Origin: Calliopum simillimum | Lineage: Eukaryota; Arthropoda; Insecta; Diptera; Lauxaniidae | Length of the DNA: 64,000 nt | Assembly (NCBI GenBank): GCA_951812925.1 | Contig: OX638369.1 | Location: forward strand, 51,703,061-51,767,060 | Direction of reading: 5' to 3' | Part shown: positions 22,505-34,624 of the stretch, one piece after another | Layout of the letters: every line of letters starts with the position of its first letter | How positions within the stretch are numbered: the stretch's first letter is position 1 | Notes under the pieces: generated by a model | Databases searched by the model: none | The model's input: only the letters and a program-made list of their open reading frames with translations | What the model was told of the DNA's origin: nothing | Made by a program: the position numbers and the translations under genes

Positions 22505-24130
22505 CAGTGTATCACAGAAGTATTTTGCATACGAAAAATATTCGAAAATTCGAATTAATACTCAATTTTTAGCCGTTTCATTCTTAGAAACGTAATATTT
22601 TTTTTATAAACTTCGAGTCAATGGAAAGTTAGCTATGATACCACATCATAAAAAAATTAAAATGATGCGTTCTAATCACTTAAAAAGCAAAGAAATGATT
22701 TATTCATCGTTTTTATAAGGTCACAAAAGTATTTTGATTTTTAGTAAACTTTTGCTTTGAGATTATTTATCAAGTAAAAGAGGCTTTTTTAATAATATTC
22801 ATGGTAGCCATTATTTGAGGAGACATCATCTAAACATCTTTGCGAGGATTCTATCCCTTTACGACATTTTCGGTCGGTGTTTTTTCCAATTTTTCTTGCA
22901 GTACTTGTTTGAGCACATTTTTTTGATAAAATATGGTATTTTTTGACCTTTCCACTAGATAAGGTCAAAAAAATTCTATTGGATTCGAAAAAGAATATCG
23001 CGGTGGTGTTTTAATCTCTTTGGTGTTGTACAGAAGTGTCCCAGGATGTGTATTTAGGGTCATTGTCTTTTGAAAATAAGAAGTCATCTTCTGGTAAGCC
23101 CATTTTTTAATTACTGGGTGCAAATTTTTTTTGTGGAATAGGACTGATGTTCATGTCTATCCATATTGCCACCGATAAGATTAAGGTTCCCCATTCCATA
23201 AGCCGAGAACAGCCCACGACACACCATCATGTAAAATAATTGCTTTTAAGTTATAAAAGTTAAGGGTTTTATTGCTTTATGCTAGACAATGCGGCGTCCA
23301 TCGGATCCGAAAATATTATTTTCCATCGGATCGATAGACGCCGTATGGTCTGGCTCAAGGCAAGTAAAACCCTAAACTTTTATAACTTAAAAGCAACAAT
23401 TTTTCATGATGGTGTGTCGTGGGCTGTTCTTGGCTCATGGAATGGGGAAACTTAAACTCAACGGTGGCAATATGGATAGACATGAACATCAGTCCAATTC
23501 CACAAAAAAATTTGTACCCAGTAATTAAAAAATGGGTTTACCACAAGATGACTTCATATTTTCAAAAGACAATGACCCTAAATACACATCCAGGGACACT
23601 TCTGTACAACACCAAAGGGATTAAAACACCACCGCGATATCCTTTTACGAATCCAATAGAATTTTGTTGGTCTTATCAAGTGGAAAGGTCAAAAAATACC
23701 ATATTTTATCAAAAAAATGTGCTCAAACAAGTACTGCAAGAAAAATGGGAAAAAACACGGACCGAAAATGTCGTAAAGGGATAGAATCCTCGCAAAGATG
23801 TTTAGATGATGTCTCCTCAAATAATGGCTACCATGGTCATTATTAAAAAAGCCTCTTTTACTTGATAAATAATCTCAAAGTAAAATTTTACTAAAAAGCA
23901 AAATACTTTTGTGACCTTATAAAAAAGATGAATAAATCATTTCTTTGCTTTTTAAGTGATAAGAATGCATCATTTTAATTTTTTTATGATGTGGTATCAT
24001 AGTTAACTTTCCATTGACTCGAAGTTTATAAAAAAAATATTACTTTTCTAAGAATGAAACGGCTTAAAATTGAGTATTAATTCGAATTTTCGAATATTTT
24101 TCGTATGCAAAATACATCTGTGACTCACTG
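22505..24130. mobile_element. Palindromic Tc1-like element, two transposon halves head to head
   Basis: TA target bases flank the insertion (22503-22504 and 24131-24132). The ends are inverted copies: CAGTG..TCACAGAAGTATTTTGC at left and the complement of GCAAAATACATCTGTGACTCACTG at right. The two arms, about 790 bases each, are near-identical inverted copies meeting in a loop near 23317 (GAAAATATTATTTTCC), the exact midpoint. Both arms include the C-terminal third of a Tc1 transposase. No full transposase is present. Confidence 0.9.
23419..23784 (+). pseudogene. Tc1 transposase C-terminal fragment (right arm)
   Basis: The open frame reads WGNLNSTVAIWID, then KKNLYPVIKKW, NTHPGTLLYNTKGIKTPPRY and NPIEFCWSYQVERS, ending in KQVLQEKWEKTRTENVVKG. 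In Tc1 transposases the second acidic motif is QQDNDPKHTS and the third NPIENLW. Here the former is overwritten by frame changes (another frame keeps MTLNTHPG where NDPKHTS is expected), and the third acidic residue is kept in NPIEF. The mirrored copy lies on the minus strand at about 22850-23215. N-terminal DNA-binding domains are absent, so it is not functional. Confidence 0.75.
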
Positions 24131-24349
24131 TATGTATACCAAACGGTCTTGATTGTAAAAAGGCAGAGTTATCCTTGCTAAAGGTGTCAGAATATTAGAT
24201 GTCAATGGTCACGAGTCAGCTAAGTCTAACCTTACAAAAAAATAAAAAAAATTACCACGTAAGCCGATTTACATTTTTAAGGTGTGACAAAGTCATTCCT
24301 TGAAACATTTTTTTAAACTCTACGGTTTTTGATAAATATCTCCCATACA

Positions 24350-24725
24350 GCCTTAAAAAGAAGTATAGTGTATGCAGTTTCAATTAAATTAAACAAAAGT
24401 AAATAATAAGAGAAAAGAAAGTAGGAAAGTTAAATAAAAAAAAGAAAAACTGAAAAAAATTATACTAAAAAAAAAAAACACTATGGCTGGGGTTCGAACC
24501 CATGTTCATAGCAAATTTGTGTAAAGTGTGTACTAAATTTGTATATTCAACACATTTTCGTTCAGTTTTTATCATTGCAACAAACATGTCTCTCTTAGCA
24601 GAAATTTATGTTTGAATGCTTACTGCAGCCTTACAAAAAATTACTGTGTAAGTGCTTCTAAAATTCTATGTGAACAAGCGCTTTAAAAGTGCTTGGTTAA
24701 GAAGCGCTTGAAAGATTTCCTCTCG
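24350..24725. repeat. Dispersed repeat with tRNA-like B box, copy 1
   Basis: Contains TTTCAATTAAATTAAAC, a GGGGTTCGAACCCATG box after an A-run (24488-24503), TACTGCAGCCTTAC, GTGTAAGTGCTTCTAAA and AAGCGCTT words. The same order recurs at 60300-61010. On minus, the box is followed by a T-run, as in a Pol III terminator, but no A box or full tRNA fold was found. It may be a SINE-like repeat. Confidence 0.5.
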
Positions 24726-25977
24726 GTAATACCAATTTTAGAAGTTTTACATACTAATATGCACTTACAAACATAAAACGATGGATAAATCATGGGGAGA
24801 AGTTCTGTGGAGTTGTTTTTTCGCCGATAATTGCCTCAACGACCAAATAATTGACCTACGTTTTTCTGTGAAATGAATCGTAAGAGGAAGTGTATTCTCT
24901 TGCATTGGCTTGGGATAATATAATTCCAAAAGTAAGAGCAAAAATATTTTTTTTTTTTTTCGTAACACTTTAGCTCGAGAATCTTTCTTAATATGCAAGC
25001 TCCGGACAAGAGATTAGGTACCGAGCACTTTGATAACTCGAAATGCAGATTCTTACCTTTAATTTAAAAGTTTATGCTTTATTTTAACTAATATAAATAG
25101 ATTATGCAAAACAATAGGGACAATCCACTTTTATAATATTCAGCGCAGAAAATGATTTCTAATTTTTCTATATTTAATTTGATGGAAGTTCTGTTGATTA
25201 GAAAATTTCTAAATTGAATAACGTTGCGTTTTAATAACGTTGAACCTAATCCAATGCGCATACAAATAAATAAAATTTATTTAAAAATTATATAGTTTAT
25301 ATAAAAAAAAAACATAGTCAGCATTGTTTGCTTTTACAAAAAAAAAAAAAAAAATTGCTATTTAACATGCTAACTTCCGTTATTTCATTCTTATTTATTT
25401 AATAATAAGTTTTTGTTTACAGTAAATATTAATATATCTAATCAATATTGCTCATTACATTGACATTTACGAATAGTGTTGTCAAGCACTTTAATTTTTC
25501 AGCTGGTGCTATACAAGTGACGAAACAAATGTCTAGTAAGGGATTAAATTTTGGTCTGGCTGATTGTAAAAGTATGAGTGAACATTTAAAAGCCCAAGCA
25601 ACTCTGACAGTATACCATTTTCAAGTAGACGTTTGTATAAGGTTCAACTTGCGCAAACTGAGCTCTTATACCTTAAAAATAATAGTTCGTTTTTCAGCTG
25701 ACGAAAATTTAAATCTATATATAAAGTGACAAACGAAATCGGTTCAATCCCTGCTTCTCTGCTTAAATCTAATCATATTCGCTTGATTTTTCTTTGTTGG
25801 TAAGGCTGTAAGGAGGACCACAAGATTATCTTTTTTTTTAAGTAGGCGGTGCTACGCCCCTAAATGAAAAAACGCTCTCACGGCTAAACCACTTTATCGA
25901 TTTTTATGAAATTTGGTACGGAGATAGGGTTAAAATTAAGAAACAATAAATAATATGACTGTATACGAGAATCTGAC
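24726..25977 (-). other. Roundabout intron, no recognised gene
   Basis: AT-rich. The 93-codon frame at 25448-25729 has no motif. The words GGCGGTGCTACGCC and CTCACGGCTAAACC at 25845-25885 resemble transposon flanks elsewhere in the window. Confidence 0.45.
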
Positions 25978-25982
25978 CGTTT

Positions 25983-27106
25983 CACAGTGCGAAATTTGGG
26001 AAGTTTAGCGGAACTTTATTTAATTTTTGAACTACATAAAAATGCCTAAGATTATTCATTATTTCAGTAGCTTAATATCCCACCTCAAAAACTTCATACT
26101 CAGTTTGGTGAAAAACTCTGCCAAACAACTGCAAAATGCACCTGAAACTGGCATTACTTATTCAATCATACTTCTTGCCTATTAAAAGCTTTTCGATTTG
26201 TTAAAGTTAATAGAGTGGTACATACAAACGGTAAGTCAGTAGGCCGCGAAATTTTTATCATTTATTTTTTAATAAGATTGACACTTATTGGCATTCAAAT
26301 AATTACAAAATCTTTTCTTACTCGTGTATGATTTGTTTGTGCAAATTGTGCTTTTTAAGAAGTGAATAAGATTTACATTTTCAACTTCATTGGATACTTT
26401 AAAAGGTGTTACCACAAATTGCCATTTGAAAGGTAGGTTTATTCTCTACTGGAAACACGAAACATCTTCTGCGATATTTTGCGGTCTTCTTTTTAACTAA
26501 ACCTTTTCCAGAATGTCTTTGGAAATTTCATATAACACCGAAATTTCATGAAAAACCGACATCGGACGCCATCGTTGGTTTTGTTTTGGAAAAAATAGGC
26601 TCACCAATACTAACATCTGACACTCTCTATAGTTTAAAGGTAACTATTCGTACGCTAGTTTATAATATACTAAAAAGGTAGTGGGAATCCTTTCGAAATT
26701 AAGAAGCATTTCTGAACAAAAATTCAAGAAACAGCAAATACCCCTTGTCTTACCCCTTTCATTTTTTATGGTGTTTTGATATGAAAATGGTCATATCTAT
26801 CAAGTTTCATAGCAATATCTGGTATAGGAGCAGAAATACAACGTTTTAAGCATTTTCATATATGGGGGGTAGGGGTGTTTTAGTGCACGAATTTTGGATT
26901 TTGATACTTGACACCCCTCAATTTTGTAAGGTTGGAAAAAAAAATGAGTTTGCAAAAAAAATTTTGGGGGTGAGGTGAGGGTAAGGGTTGGCGCATCGTG
27001 GTCAAAGATGAGAGAAAAGGAGAAACAATTTACTTACAGCCCTACAAGAGGGACCACCTCTAGATATGAATTAAGTTCCGCTAGACTCTGAAAATTTCGC
27101 ACTGTG
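25983..27106. mobile_element. Transib-like non-autonomous element
   Basis: The element begins CACAGTGCGAAATTT and ends with the inverse AAATTTCGCACTGTG, with further inverted similarity (AGCGGAACTT) over about 38 bases. It is flanked by a perfect 5-bp duplication CGTTT (25978-25982 and 27107-27111). Transib transposons are known for CAC-initial ends resembling the RAG heptamer and 5-bp target duplications; both are seen here. The 1124-bp interior has no transposase frame. Confidence 0.7.
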
Positions 27107-27478
27107 CGTTTGGCTGATATTTCATAAATACTATGTATTTTTACGCTTTTTGTTATTTTGTAGGTATTTGAAGAATATTTCCTTAACTATATAGCTATGA
27201 CATACATTTTTAATTGTAGAGAATATATTTCTTCACAAAAGACCTCTAAGTACTTTTTACCGTGGTATTTAGTAACTCGAAGATATTTCTTCGGCTCGGA
27301 AACAAACTTAAGCGTCTTAGATGATAAAGCTGTGTAGAAACACTTATATTAAAATCGGCTTTTAATAATTCAACTAGCATGGGAGTTTAGAACTTGTTTC
27401 TGTAATTCCTAGGATTTTTTTTTTTTTTGGTGGGTTAAAATAATAATTCTGAATCCTTGATTTTTTTTTCTTATTTAC

Positions 27479-28600
27479 TATACCGTTCGACACGACTTTG
27501 CTCAACTGAAAAAATGCAATAGTTTCTGAAAATATGGCTGAAAATAAGTTATGCGTGTGTTCCCGATTTTCTGAATCAGGTCGAAGTTTTTTTTAATCGA
27601 TTTTTGAAGTTTTCTATGACTCCGTATAAAATATATTATATTTACATTTTAAATTTTACGATCATTTCATCTTAGGTATATCACGTTTTCTGAAAACTTA
27701 TGCATAATATTACGAAAAATATTGTTGTAGAAACTTCAACCCTCTACATCCCCCACAAATGGATAATTTTTAAACTTTTCTTAAAAATGTTCAAAAATGA
27801 CCCCTAAAACAGGCCAATATAGGTAGTGAGTCAGTATGTACTACAGAAATATTCGCTGCACAATTTTATCACTAGTTGCTAAACACTAATAAGTCGAAAT
27901 TTCATCGTAAAATCCAAAAAATCGTTAATATCAATAAAGATTTGTCACATTTAATATTAATTACATTTTTGTTGCGTTTTTCTTAAGTTTTAATAATTTT
28001 TTGCTCTAGTGAAATTATCCGTAGAATATTTTTGTAGAATACTTTAACCTATTATAGGCCAGTTTTGAAAAAAAGATTAAAAAATACCCATAAAACCAGG
28101 ATATAACGGGTTAATGTCTTCCAGGAAAACTAAACAAAAAATTTTACAAAGTATATTAACCCATTGTTTCCTGTTTAATGGGCCTTTAAAAAGTTTAAGT
28201 ACTCTACGAATAATTTCACCATGGTCATCAAAGGTAAGAAATGCTTAAAACTTAAGGAAAACGCGACAAAAATGTAATTAATATGAATGGTAAGAGGTCT
28301 TTAATGATATTGACAATTTGTGGCTTTCCCGATGAAATTTCGAACTTTTAGTGTTGGGGATGTAGAGGGTTAAAACTTTCCTCGTAATACTCTTCATAAG
28401 TTTTCAGATGCAATCTTTCCACTCAAGAATATTATTTTTGTACACAGTACCTAATAGAAAACTTAAAAAATCGATTAAAAAAGAATATTTGACCTGATCT
28501 AGAAAATGGGGAAGACACATAGCCATATTTTCAGAATATATTGTATTTTTCTAGTTGTGCAACCAAAAGTTGAATTTTGTTGGACGGTGTTATAAGTTCC
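27479..28600. mobile_element. Long foldback element, 1.1 kb
   Basis: Arms are inverted copies: TTCCCGATTTTCTGAATCAGG near 27570 against CCTGATCTAGAAAATGGGGAA near 28495, and CCCTCTACATCCCC near 27742 against GGGGATGTAGAGGG near 28356. The inner words AATTACATTTTTGTTGCGTTTTTC (27960) and their inverse (28260) continue the pairing toward the centre near 28090. No ORF or clear target duplication, so class is unknown. Confidence 0.7.
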
Positions 28601-29518
28601 ATTATCTGCTCTATTGTGCAAGTCTGTTCAAACAAAACTTTTTCGGTTACGATATCTTTTCTTATTATCAGTGCTATATGATGAAAAATTCACCATAATC
28701 GAAACATAAGCAATGTACTTGTATGTCACTCAGTCGCTTTTTTTTCGAATCAAAGTACTTACATATTACATAACTAATAAGGTAAATATTATGGTCTATT
28801 ACATCGTTATCAGCAACATAAATAGCGGTAAAAACAATAAACAATGAAGAACAATAACAATATTTCCTAATATCTGACACATTCATATTTTATGGTGAAA
28901 AAAGCATTGAGTTGGGGTATTCTCTATGTAATTATGTTGCGAAATTTGTTTTATCATTTATGTACGTTGCCAACTATTAATAATTTATGCCACACCGTGG
29001 CAGTACCTACAACAACAGCAACAGTGCATATTAGTTACTGGATATGATGGTGACTAGAATAACAAACAAAAAACAAGCAAAACAACAATAACAACAAAAC
29101 AATAAAACTAATAACAAAAGAATACGAGTAATAAATAAAATTATAAACGGATGAAAAGTGAGTCTCATTTATGAATGAATTTATTATGAATTAGAATATT
29201 CTTTATAGAGTTGCCAGATTAAATCAAAACAGACAAAAAATTGTAAAAGAACTTTCTAAAATCAAAATGGCGAAAAAAGACAAACTTTGCAATTAACATA
29301 AAGTAAGAAAGCGAAGTTTTTACACATTTCTTTGTTTTCACGATGGTAAAAAGTCATTCATAATGTTGTATCCAAATTGAAGGTCAAAGATCATGTTTAT
29401 CAAAAAACTTTTTAAAGGATACTTTTTCTGAAAAATTTAAGCCGGTAGATTTGTAGCTTATAGAATTTAATTCAAATGTTGTATCATGTTTTTGTACGAT
29501 TCATCGTTTTGGAGGTAT
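28601..29518 (-). other. Roundabout intron, no recognised gene
   Basis: Includes CAACAACAGCAACA and AACAACAATAACAACAAAAC runs at 29000-29110. No gene seen. Confidence 0.5.
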
Positions 29519-29526
29519 ACCTACAT

Positions 29527-30856
29527 TAGGGTGGAGCGTTGCTCTATGGAGATTTTTTATTTTTACATATTCTAAACGGCTCAGTGCGGAAAAGGTGCTC
29601 CGTCAATCACCTTTTAGAGGTGTATAAATATTATTTCAAAATTTTGAGTTTTACTACTGCCACAAGTCAATCAAACCTTAAACACATCCTGGGAATATAG
29701 GGAAAAACTCAAAGTTGGAACACTGAAGTTTTTTTGATGAGGTTTTGTTCGTCCACTTCTCCTGAGTTGGAAAATATAAAAACTAAAATCCATACTCTTC
29801 CTTCTTGCGAATAAAATGGGCTTAAGCCCCTTTTTTCGAGGCATGTTTAAATTACCTATATTATAGTTACCTCGAAGTCTTGGAAATTAAAATGTTTTGA
29901 TCAGGCCTGTTCGTTAATTTGTCCGGAGTTGGAAAATAAGAAAACTTAATCGGAACAATTCCTTATTGCGAATAAACCGAGCTTAAGCGCCGTTTTTCTT
30001 GGTATTTTTAAATTATGAATATTAAATCGACCTCCAAATGTTGGCACTGAAAATTTTTGATGAGGTTTTGTTTGTTAGCTTCTTGTGAGTGGGTTAAGGT
30101 GAAGAAGTGAATCAAAACAACTCCTTCTTGCGAATAAACCGGCTTTAAGCCTCTTTTTTGCTTCTAAAAGTTTGAATAAAACATACAACTTTCAACTCGC
30201 ATTAATTAAGCTCACTGTTGTTTATTTTCGGGTAAGTATATAGAGAAGTGTTCATGGAACATACATAAATGTATTTTGACTAAACATTTTAGAAAACCAT
30301 TTCTTTGTTGATTGATAAATCAGCGCAACTATTATTTTCTGTCAGAATAATTTTTATGTTTTTCATATGAAATTCATAAATATACTTGCTATAGTACACA
30401 ATGTGGAGGAGCGTGGCTCTATGGAGATTTTTAACTTTTACATATTCTAACTGGGCCAGGGAATAAAAGGTCATACTCAAATCAAATTGTTAGTGAAGCT
30501 GCTACAGCTGTATGTGGTTCAGAAAAAAGATATGGTCTCAACAAAACAAGGCTGGAATCACGAAGGACAATGCCTGTTTTAATACTAAAAAGGAGTTAAA
30601 ATTTGTTTAAAATATGTTAATATTATAATAAAATCATAATTTGGACACGCTTAAGCATTTTATTGACTCTATCCCATACAAATAAACTCAACGCAATATT
30701 TTTTTTTTTTTCAAAACTTCGATGTCTTTGTGGCAGTACAAAACATTAAAATATCAAAAAGTACCATATAACATTTTTTATTAAGAATATTATGGAGCAT
30801 CTTTTCGCATGTGAGCCATTTCGAAAATCGCAAAAAACAAATTTCGCTCCACCCTA
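29527..30856. mobile_element. hAT-like non-autonomous element with internal tandem repeats
   Basis: A perfect 8-bp duplication ACCTACAT (29519-29526, 30857-30864) brackets inverted ends TAGGGTGGAGCG and CGCTCCACCCTA. An 8-bp duplication with TAGGG-type ends fits hAT. From about 29720 to 30180 three ~155-bp units repeat (GATGAGGTTTTGTT..., CTTGCGAATAAA...GCTTAAGCC). A second copy of the left-end phrase GGAGCGTGGCTCTATGGAG lies at 30407-30426. No transposase frame. Confidence 0.8.
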
Positions 30857-30916
30857 ACCTACATACCTATTTCAAAATCCCAAAAATTCCAAACACTTTT
30901 AAAGAGATCTAGTAGA

Positions 30917-31951
30917 TAATGTAAGTCTAGTCGTGTACTTAATTTGCCTATACACGTACTTAAACATTGTAATACACCCTCAAAGTCTTAAGTTACCATT
31001 AAAAACTGTTTTTGGGTGACTGTGCTCAGTTATCTCTGTGCATTTTTTCACTGATTTTGAATGAAAAATCTATGGCCATTTTAAAAATATATACTTTAAC
31101 TTTAGTTAAATAGAAATATGTGGAGATATTTTAGAAGAAATTTAGAATTTGGAAAAAATTTTCGTTTTTTACTGTTTAACGTCTTTTTTAAGCAACACTT
31201 TGAAACGTAAGGTATTCACATTTTAATTTATTCATAAAGAACATACAATTTTAAATTAAACTATCCAATATTCATATATATTGGTTAAAAATTGAAGATT
31301 TTACTATTTTTATAAAATCTTATTTTATTCGAAATTATAGTTTTTAACTTCTAAAAAATGCCTACCTAATCTTTCCCGTTTAAAAGAACTGATTTAATGA
31401 AAACGAGTTTCAGTGATCCTTCAAATCATACTAACGCATTAGATGTTATTTTTATGGGTCTTTTTAAAACCTATTTCTAAAAACTTGGTCATAATGGGAT
31501 TTTAACGACGAAAATATTTTACGGAAAATTTCACTAGGGGTCACAAAAAATCATTTTCTTTAAATGAGTCCTCCACTTACTTATCTTTAAAATGGAAAGA
31601 TCCGACAGATGATAGGTTTTTATTGAGAATTGTATGATCTTAATGAATTAATTAAAATTTTTATGCCTAACCTTTCAGATTACCGCTTAAAAAAGACGTC
31701 AACCTTCAAAAAACTAACTTTCCTCTAAAATTTCCCCAAATATTTCCATTTAACTTAAACCATAGTATATATTTTTAAAATGACTATAAATTCTCCTTTC
31801 TAATTCAGTGGAAAAATGCAAAACCGGTTAAGAAATAACTGAGCTACAAATTTTTGACGCGCACAAAGTCAATTTTTTAATGGTAATCTTAGATTTTGAG
31901 ATTTTTTAGGTAGGTATAGGCATGTTAAGTACTCGACTAGACCTACAATAT
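30917..31951. mobile_element. Long foldback element, 1.0 kb
   Basis: Inverted arms of about 450 bases: TAAGTCTAGTCG at 30922 against CGACTAGACCTA at 31933, AATATATACTTTAACTTTAG near 31086 against the inverse near 31755, and CTTTTTTAAGC near 31185 against GCTTAAAAAAG near 31685. Centre near 31434. No ORF found. Confidence 0.75.
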
Positions 31952-34186
31952 TTGCCAAGTCTCATGCAATTTGTAAAATCACTGTAGCACTTTATATTTT
32001 GTGCTTTAAACATTTTTCAAACCATATTTCTTAAATTTATTAGGAGTCAATGAATTCGAAAATAGTAATGTTTTTGTTTGGATTGGTTCCTGATATGATT
32101 CAAAATATTAACTTTCGAGGTAATTGCTTCGAGTCTAAGAAAATATTTGTGATCGTCCAGAGAAAAAGGTAGCTTATCTCCATAAAATCAAATTATTTTG
32201 AATAAAATTAAGCCTCTATCAATGTAAAATTTCAGAAATTGATTGAGTTCTTGAAATCGTAAAATGAAAAACTCAAGTTTCTTGATATCTATGCATGTAT
32301 GCTCAAAGTTTTTTAATTCTTTGTCCAAAAGGGTAAGAGTTTCTTAATGTTTCTTTTTCGGTAATTGACCTTAAGTCAATTGTAAAATGTTTAGAACATG
32401 TCGAAGCACCACTAATTTCCACCTCAAATTGAAAACTGATAAAATTCAGCCTATTTCTTATTTTTAGCTATAGATACTGTTAAATTTTGTGAAGATAAGT
32501 TCCTTTTCGTCTGGATGGTCACATCTGGAGATTGCCAAATACGATGGAATTAATTTTTATAAGATTTTAAAATTAAATTTATAACACAAGCTTGCCATTC
32601 AACGATTATATTTTGATCAAAATTAGCTGAGTTATAGCTGCGAAAACTTCGATTTTTGGAAAAATATTACATAATTTTTAATATGAAACTCAAATTAAAC
32701 TCTTTTAGTTTTATATTTTTGTTCAATGGCACATGATCTAAATGAGACCAAAAATTTTAAGAAAAAACTGAGCAAAATCGGCTGAAATTGATATATATAG
32801 ATATTGTGGGTTCAGTGAGGCAAGAACATTTCAATTCTTGTCGAAAACTAAAAATTTTGGTACAATTTGGACGCTTAAGCCCCAACGTTATTTTCCAAAG
32901 GATTGAGCGTATTTAAAATGTTTAATGTGGAGCTTAGTAGCCAATGGAGAGCCTTTTGTCTAGCCTACGAAACTGTCGCCCAAGATATGTCCGTAAAAGT
33001 AACCGCTTTTTATTAAAATTTCTTTCCGTAACCTTTGAACTTAAGATTACTTAATACATATATGACTTTTAACCAACACTTTAGAAAGACAGGAAACACA
33101 CTTGTGCTAAAATTCAGTTCAAAAAGTTTAGTTCTGGTTTGACTGGATTACCTACTTTTAAAATTTCACTTAAAAGCTGTACACCTCAAAATGGGCGAAA
33201 AATAGGCAAACCTCGAATTCCGATTTAAGAGTTCCAAACTTTTTTTTTTACAAACACGAGCCGCTTTGATTTCTGGTAGTTTCAAAAAGTTGTGTATCGC
33301 TCAAATCAATCATGATTTTTAAAGTCGCTGTCTTTTTGATATCTTTTCCCAAAAAAAAAAAAAAAAAAAATTAGGTCAATTTTAGGATCACCTTGATACT
33401 TGATTATATTTAGATATTCATCAACTTTTTTGACTTTCATATAAAATTTTGATTTCAATTAAGATCATCTTTGAGGTCATACTTAAGATTATTTTACATC
33501 TGGCATGAACAAACCTATGTAAGTAAGTCATCACTTGTTTGAGTCACTTATCAAAAAGTCAATATTATTTATTACTCAGACTGCTTGTCATCTCATCCAA
33601 CAATTTGTATAGTACATGATTACCATATTGAACTTATGTGGTATTTGCATGCGATAAGACTTTAACATATGGACACAGACCATATGTAGAACAAATCACT
33701 ATCTGTTGTCAGAATGCGGAAAGAAAGTGTACATAATTCATATGCGTTACGAATTTAATTATCTAGTAATCATAATATGCTGCTAAAAGTTATAAAAGGT
33801 AGCAATTTCAGTGCAATTTTAATTAAATAATGAAAAGTAAAATTATGTTAACATGCAATCAGAGCGCATGATGAGTGGTTATTATGTCACCTAATGAAAA
33901 ACAAAATTCAATCAACGACTGCTGGCATATGAAGTTGACAACCTGTGAAATGGGTTCATAACTTCATAGGGTTTTCATAACTGTTTTCAAAGGAATATCA
34001 CAAATATCCAATTCTTTGCACTTTGCCGCCTGATCCAATTGCATTCGTTGCACTCAACTACATACGAATCGTTGATTGTTAAAACCCCACATTACGTTTG
34101 GTGGACCTAAAAAGCTCTAAGTATTTTGTTCCCATATAAGTAAGATTTCTTTTTTTTTCACAATCAGTACAGATAGTGGATTCCAG
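31952..34186 (-). other. Roundabout intron upstream of the nested lipocalin gene
   Basis: No coding stretch, and no transposon end with a duplication. A-run at 33351-33370. The last several hundred bases would include any upstream control region of the plus-strand lipocalin gene, but no specific site is recognised. Confidence 0.45.
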
Positions 34187-34193
34187 TATAAAG
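34187..34193 (+). promoter_or_regulatory. NLaz: Candidate TATA box of the lipocalin gene
   Basis: TATAAAG, 249 bases before the start codon. A TTAGTTT word about 28 bases downstream and TCAGTA at 34232-34237 are possible initiators. The sequence between them and the ATG is unbroken, giving a 5' leader of about 200 bases. Inferred from position only. Confidence 0.4.
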
Positions 34194-34435
34194 AGCGAGA
34201 ATATCAAATCAATTAGTTTAGTTGATGCTTGTCAGTAGAACGAATAGGAGTACGCGTGTAAGTACTGAGTGTATTGTTACTTTAGTAAAGTGGAACCAAA
34301 CGACTTAAGTGAAAAATAAAAAAAAATTTATGAATTCTTTATTTAATTTAGTGATTGCAAAGTTCAAGTGAGATTACTAAGTGGTGCAAAAAAATTAAAA
34401 CAATAACAAAACAAAAAGTTGCAAAAAGCAGCAAC

Positions 34436-34452
34436 ATGTTTTTCCAATTAAG
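34436..34452 (+). CDS. NLaz: Lipocalin exon 1: start codon and start of signal peptide
   Basis: Seventeen coding bases, ATG through AG before GTGAGT, encode MFFQL plus two bases of serine. Joined to exon 2 they give MFFQLSLSFVLLTFC, a hydrophobic secretion signal ending near TSA-Q. This start is chosen because the exon-2 frame has no methionine, and the splice phase (two bases plus one) yields a textbook signal peptide. Tiny first coding exons are easily missed by ORF scans. Intron 1 is 4.5 kb and holds several transposons. A TATA-like box lies upstream at 34187. Confidence 0.72.
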
Positions 34453-34512
34453 GTGAGTGCAAAGCTGAATGATATATTTAATACACTACACATTTCTTGG
34501 ATGTAAGTTTAT

Positions 34513-34624
34513 AATGGGGGTTATCGTGAATAAATATTCCCGGAGAGTTTTCTCAGACTGCCGTGCATTCTCTATTGCAGTTTAAGAAAATTCCCCGGGA
34601 ATCTTTATTCACGATAACCCCCAA
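34513..34624. mobile_element. Short hairpin MITE in lipocalin intron 1
   Basis: Arms of about 27 bases, TGGGGGTTATCGTGAATAAA and its inverse TTTATTCACGATAACCCCCA, close a 60-base loop. It begins about 60 bases after the exon-1 splice donor. Flanking TATA/ATA suggests a TA-type target, but that is weak. Confidence 0.65.

Noticed and set aside
24480..24560. Functional tRNA gene at the GGTTCGAACCC box
   Set aside because: No A box, anticodon arm or acceptor pairing could be laid out; repeated elsewhere as a dispersed repeat.
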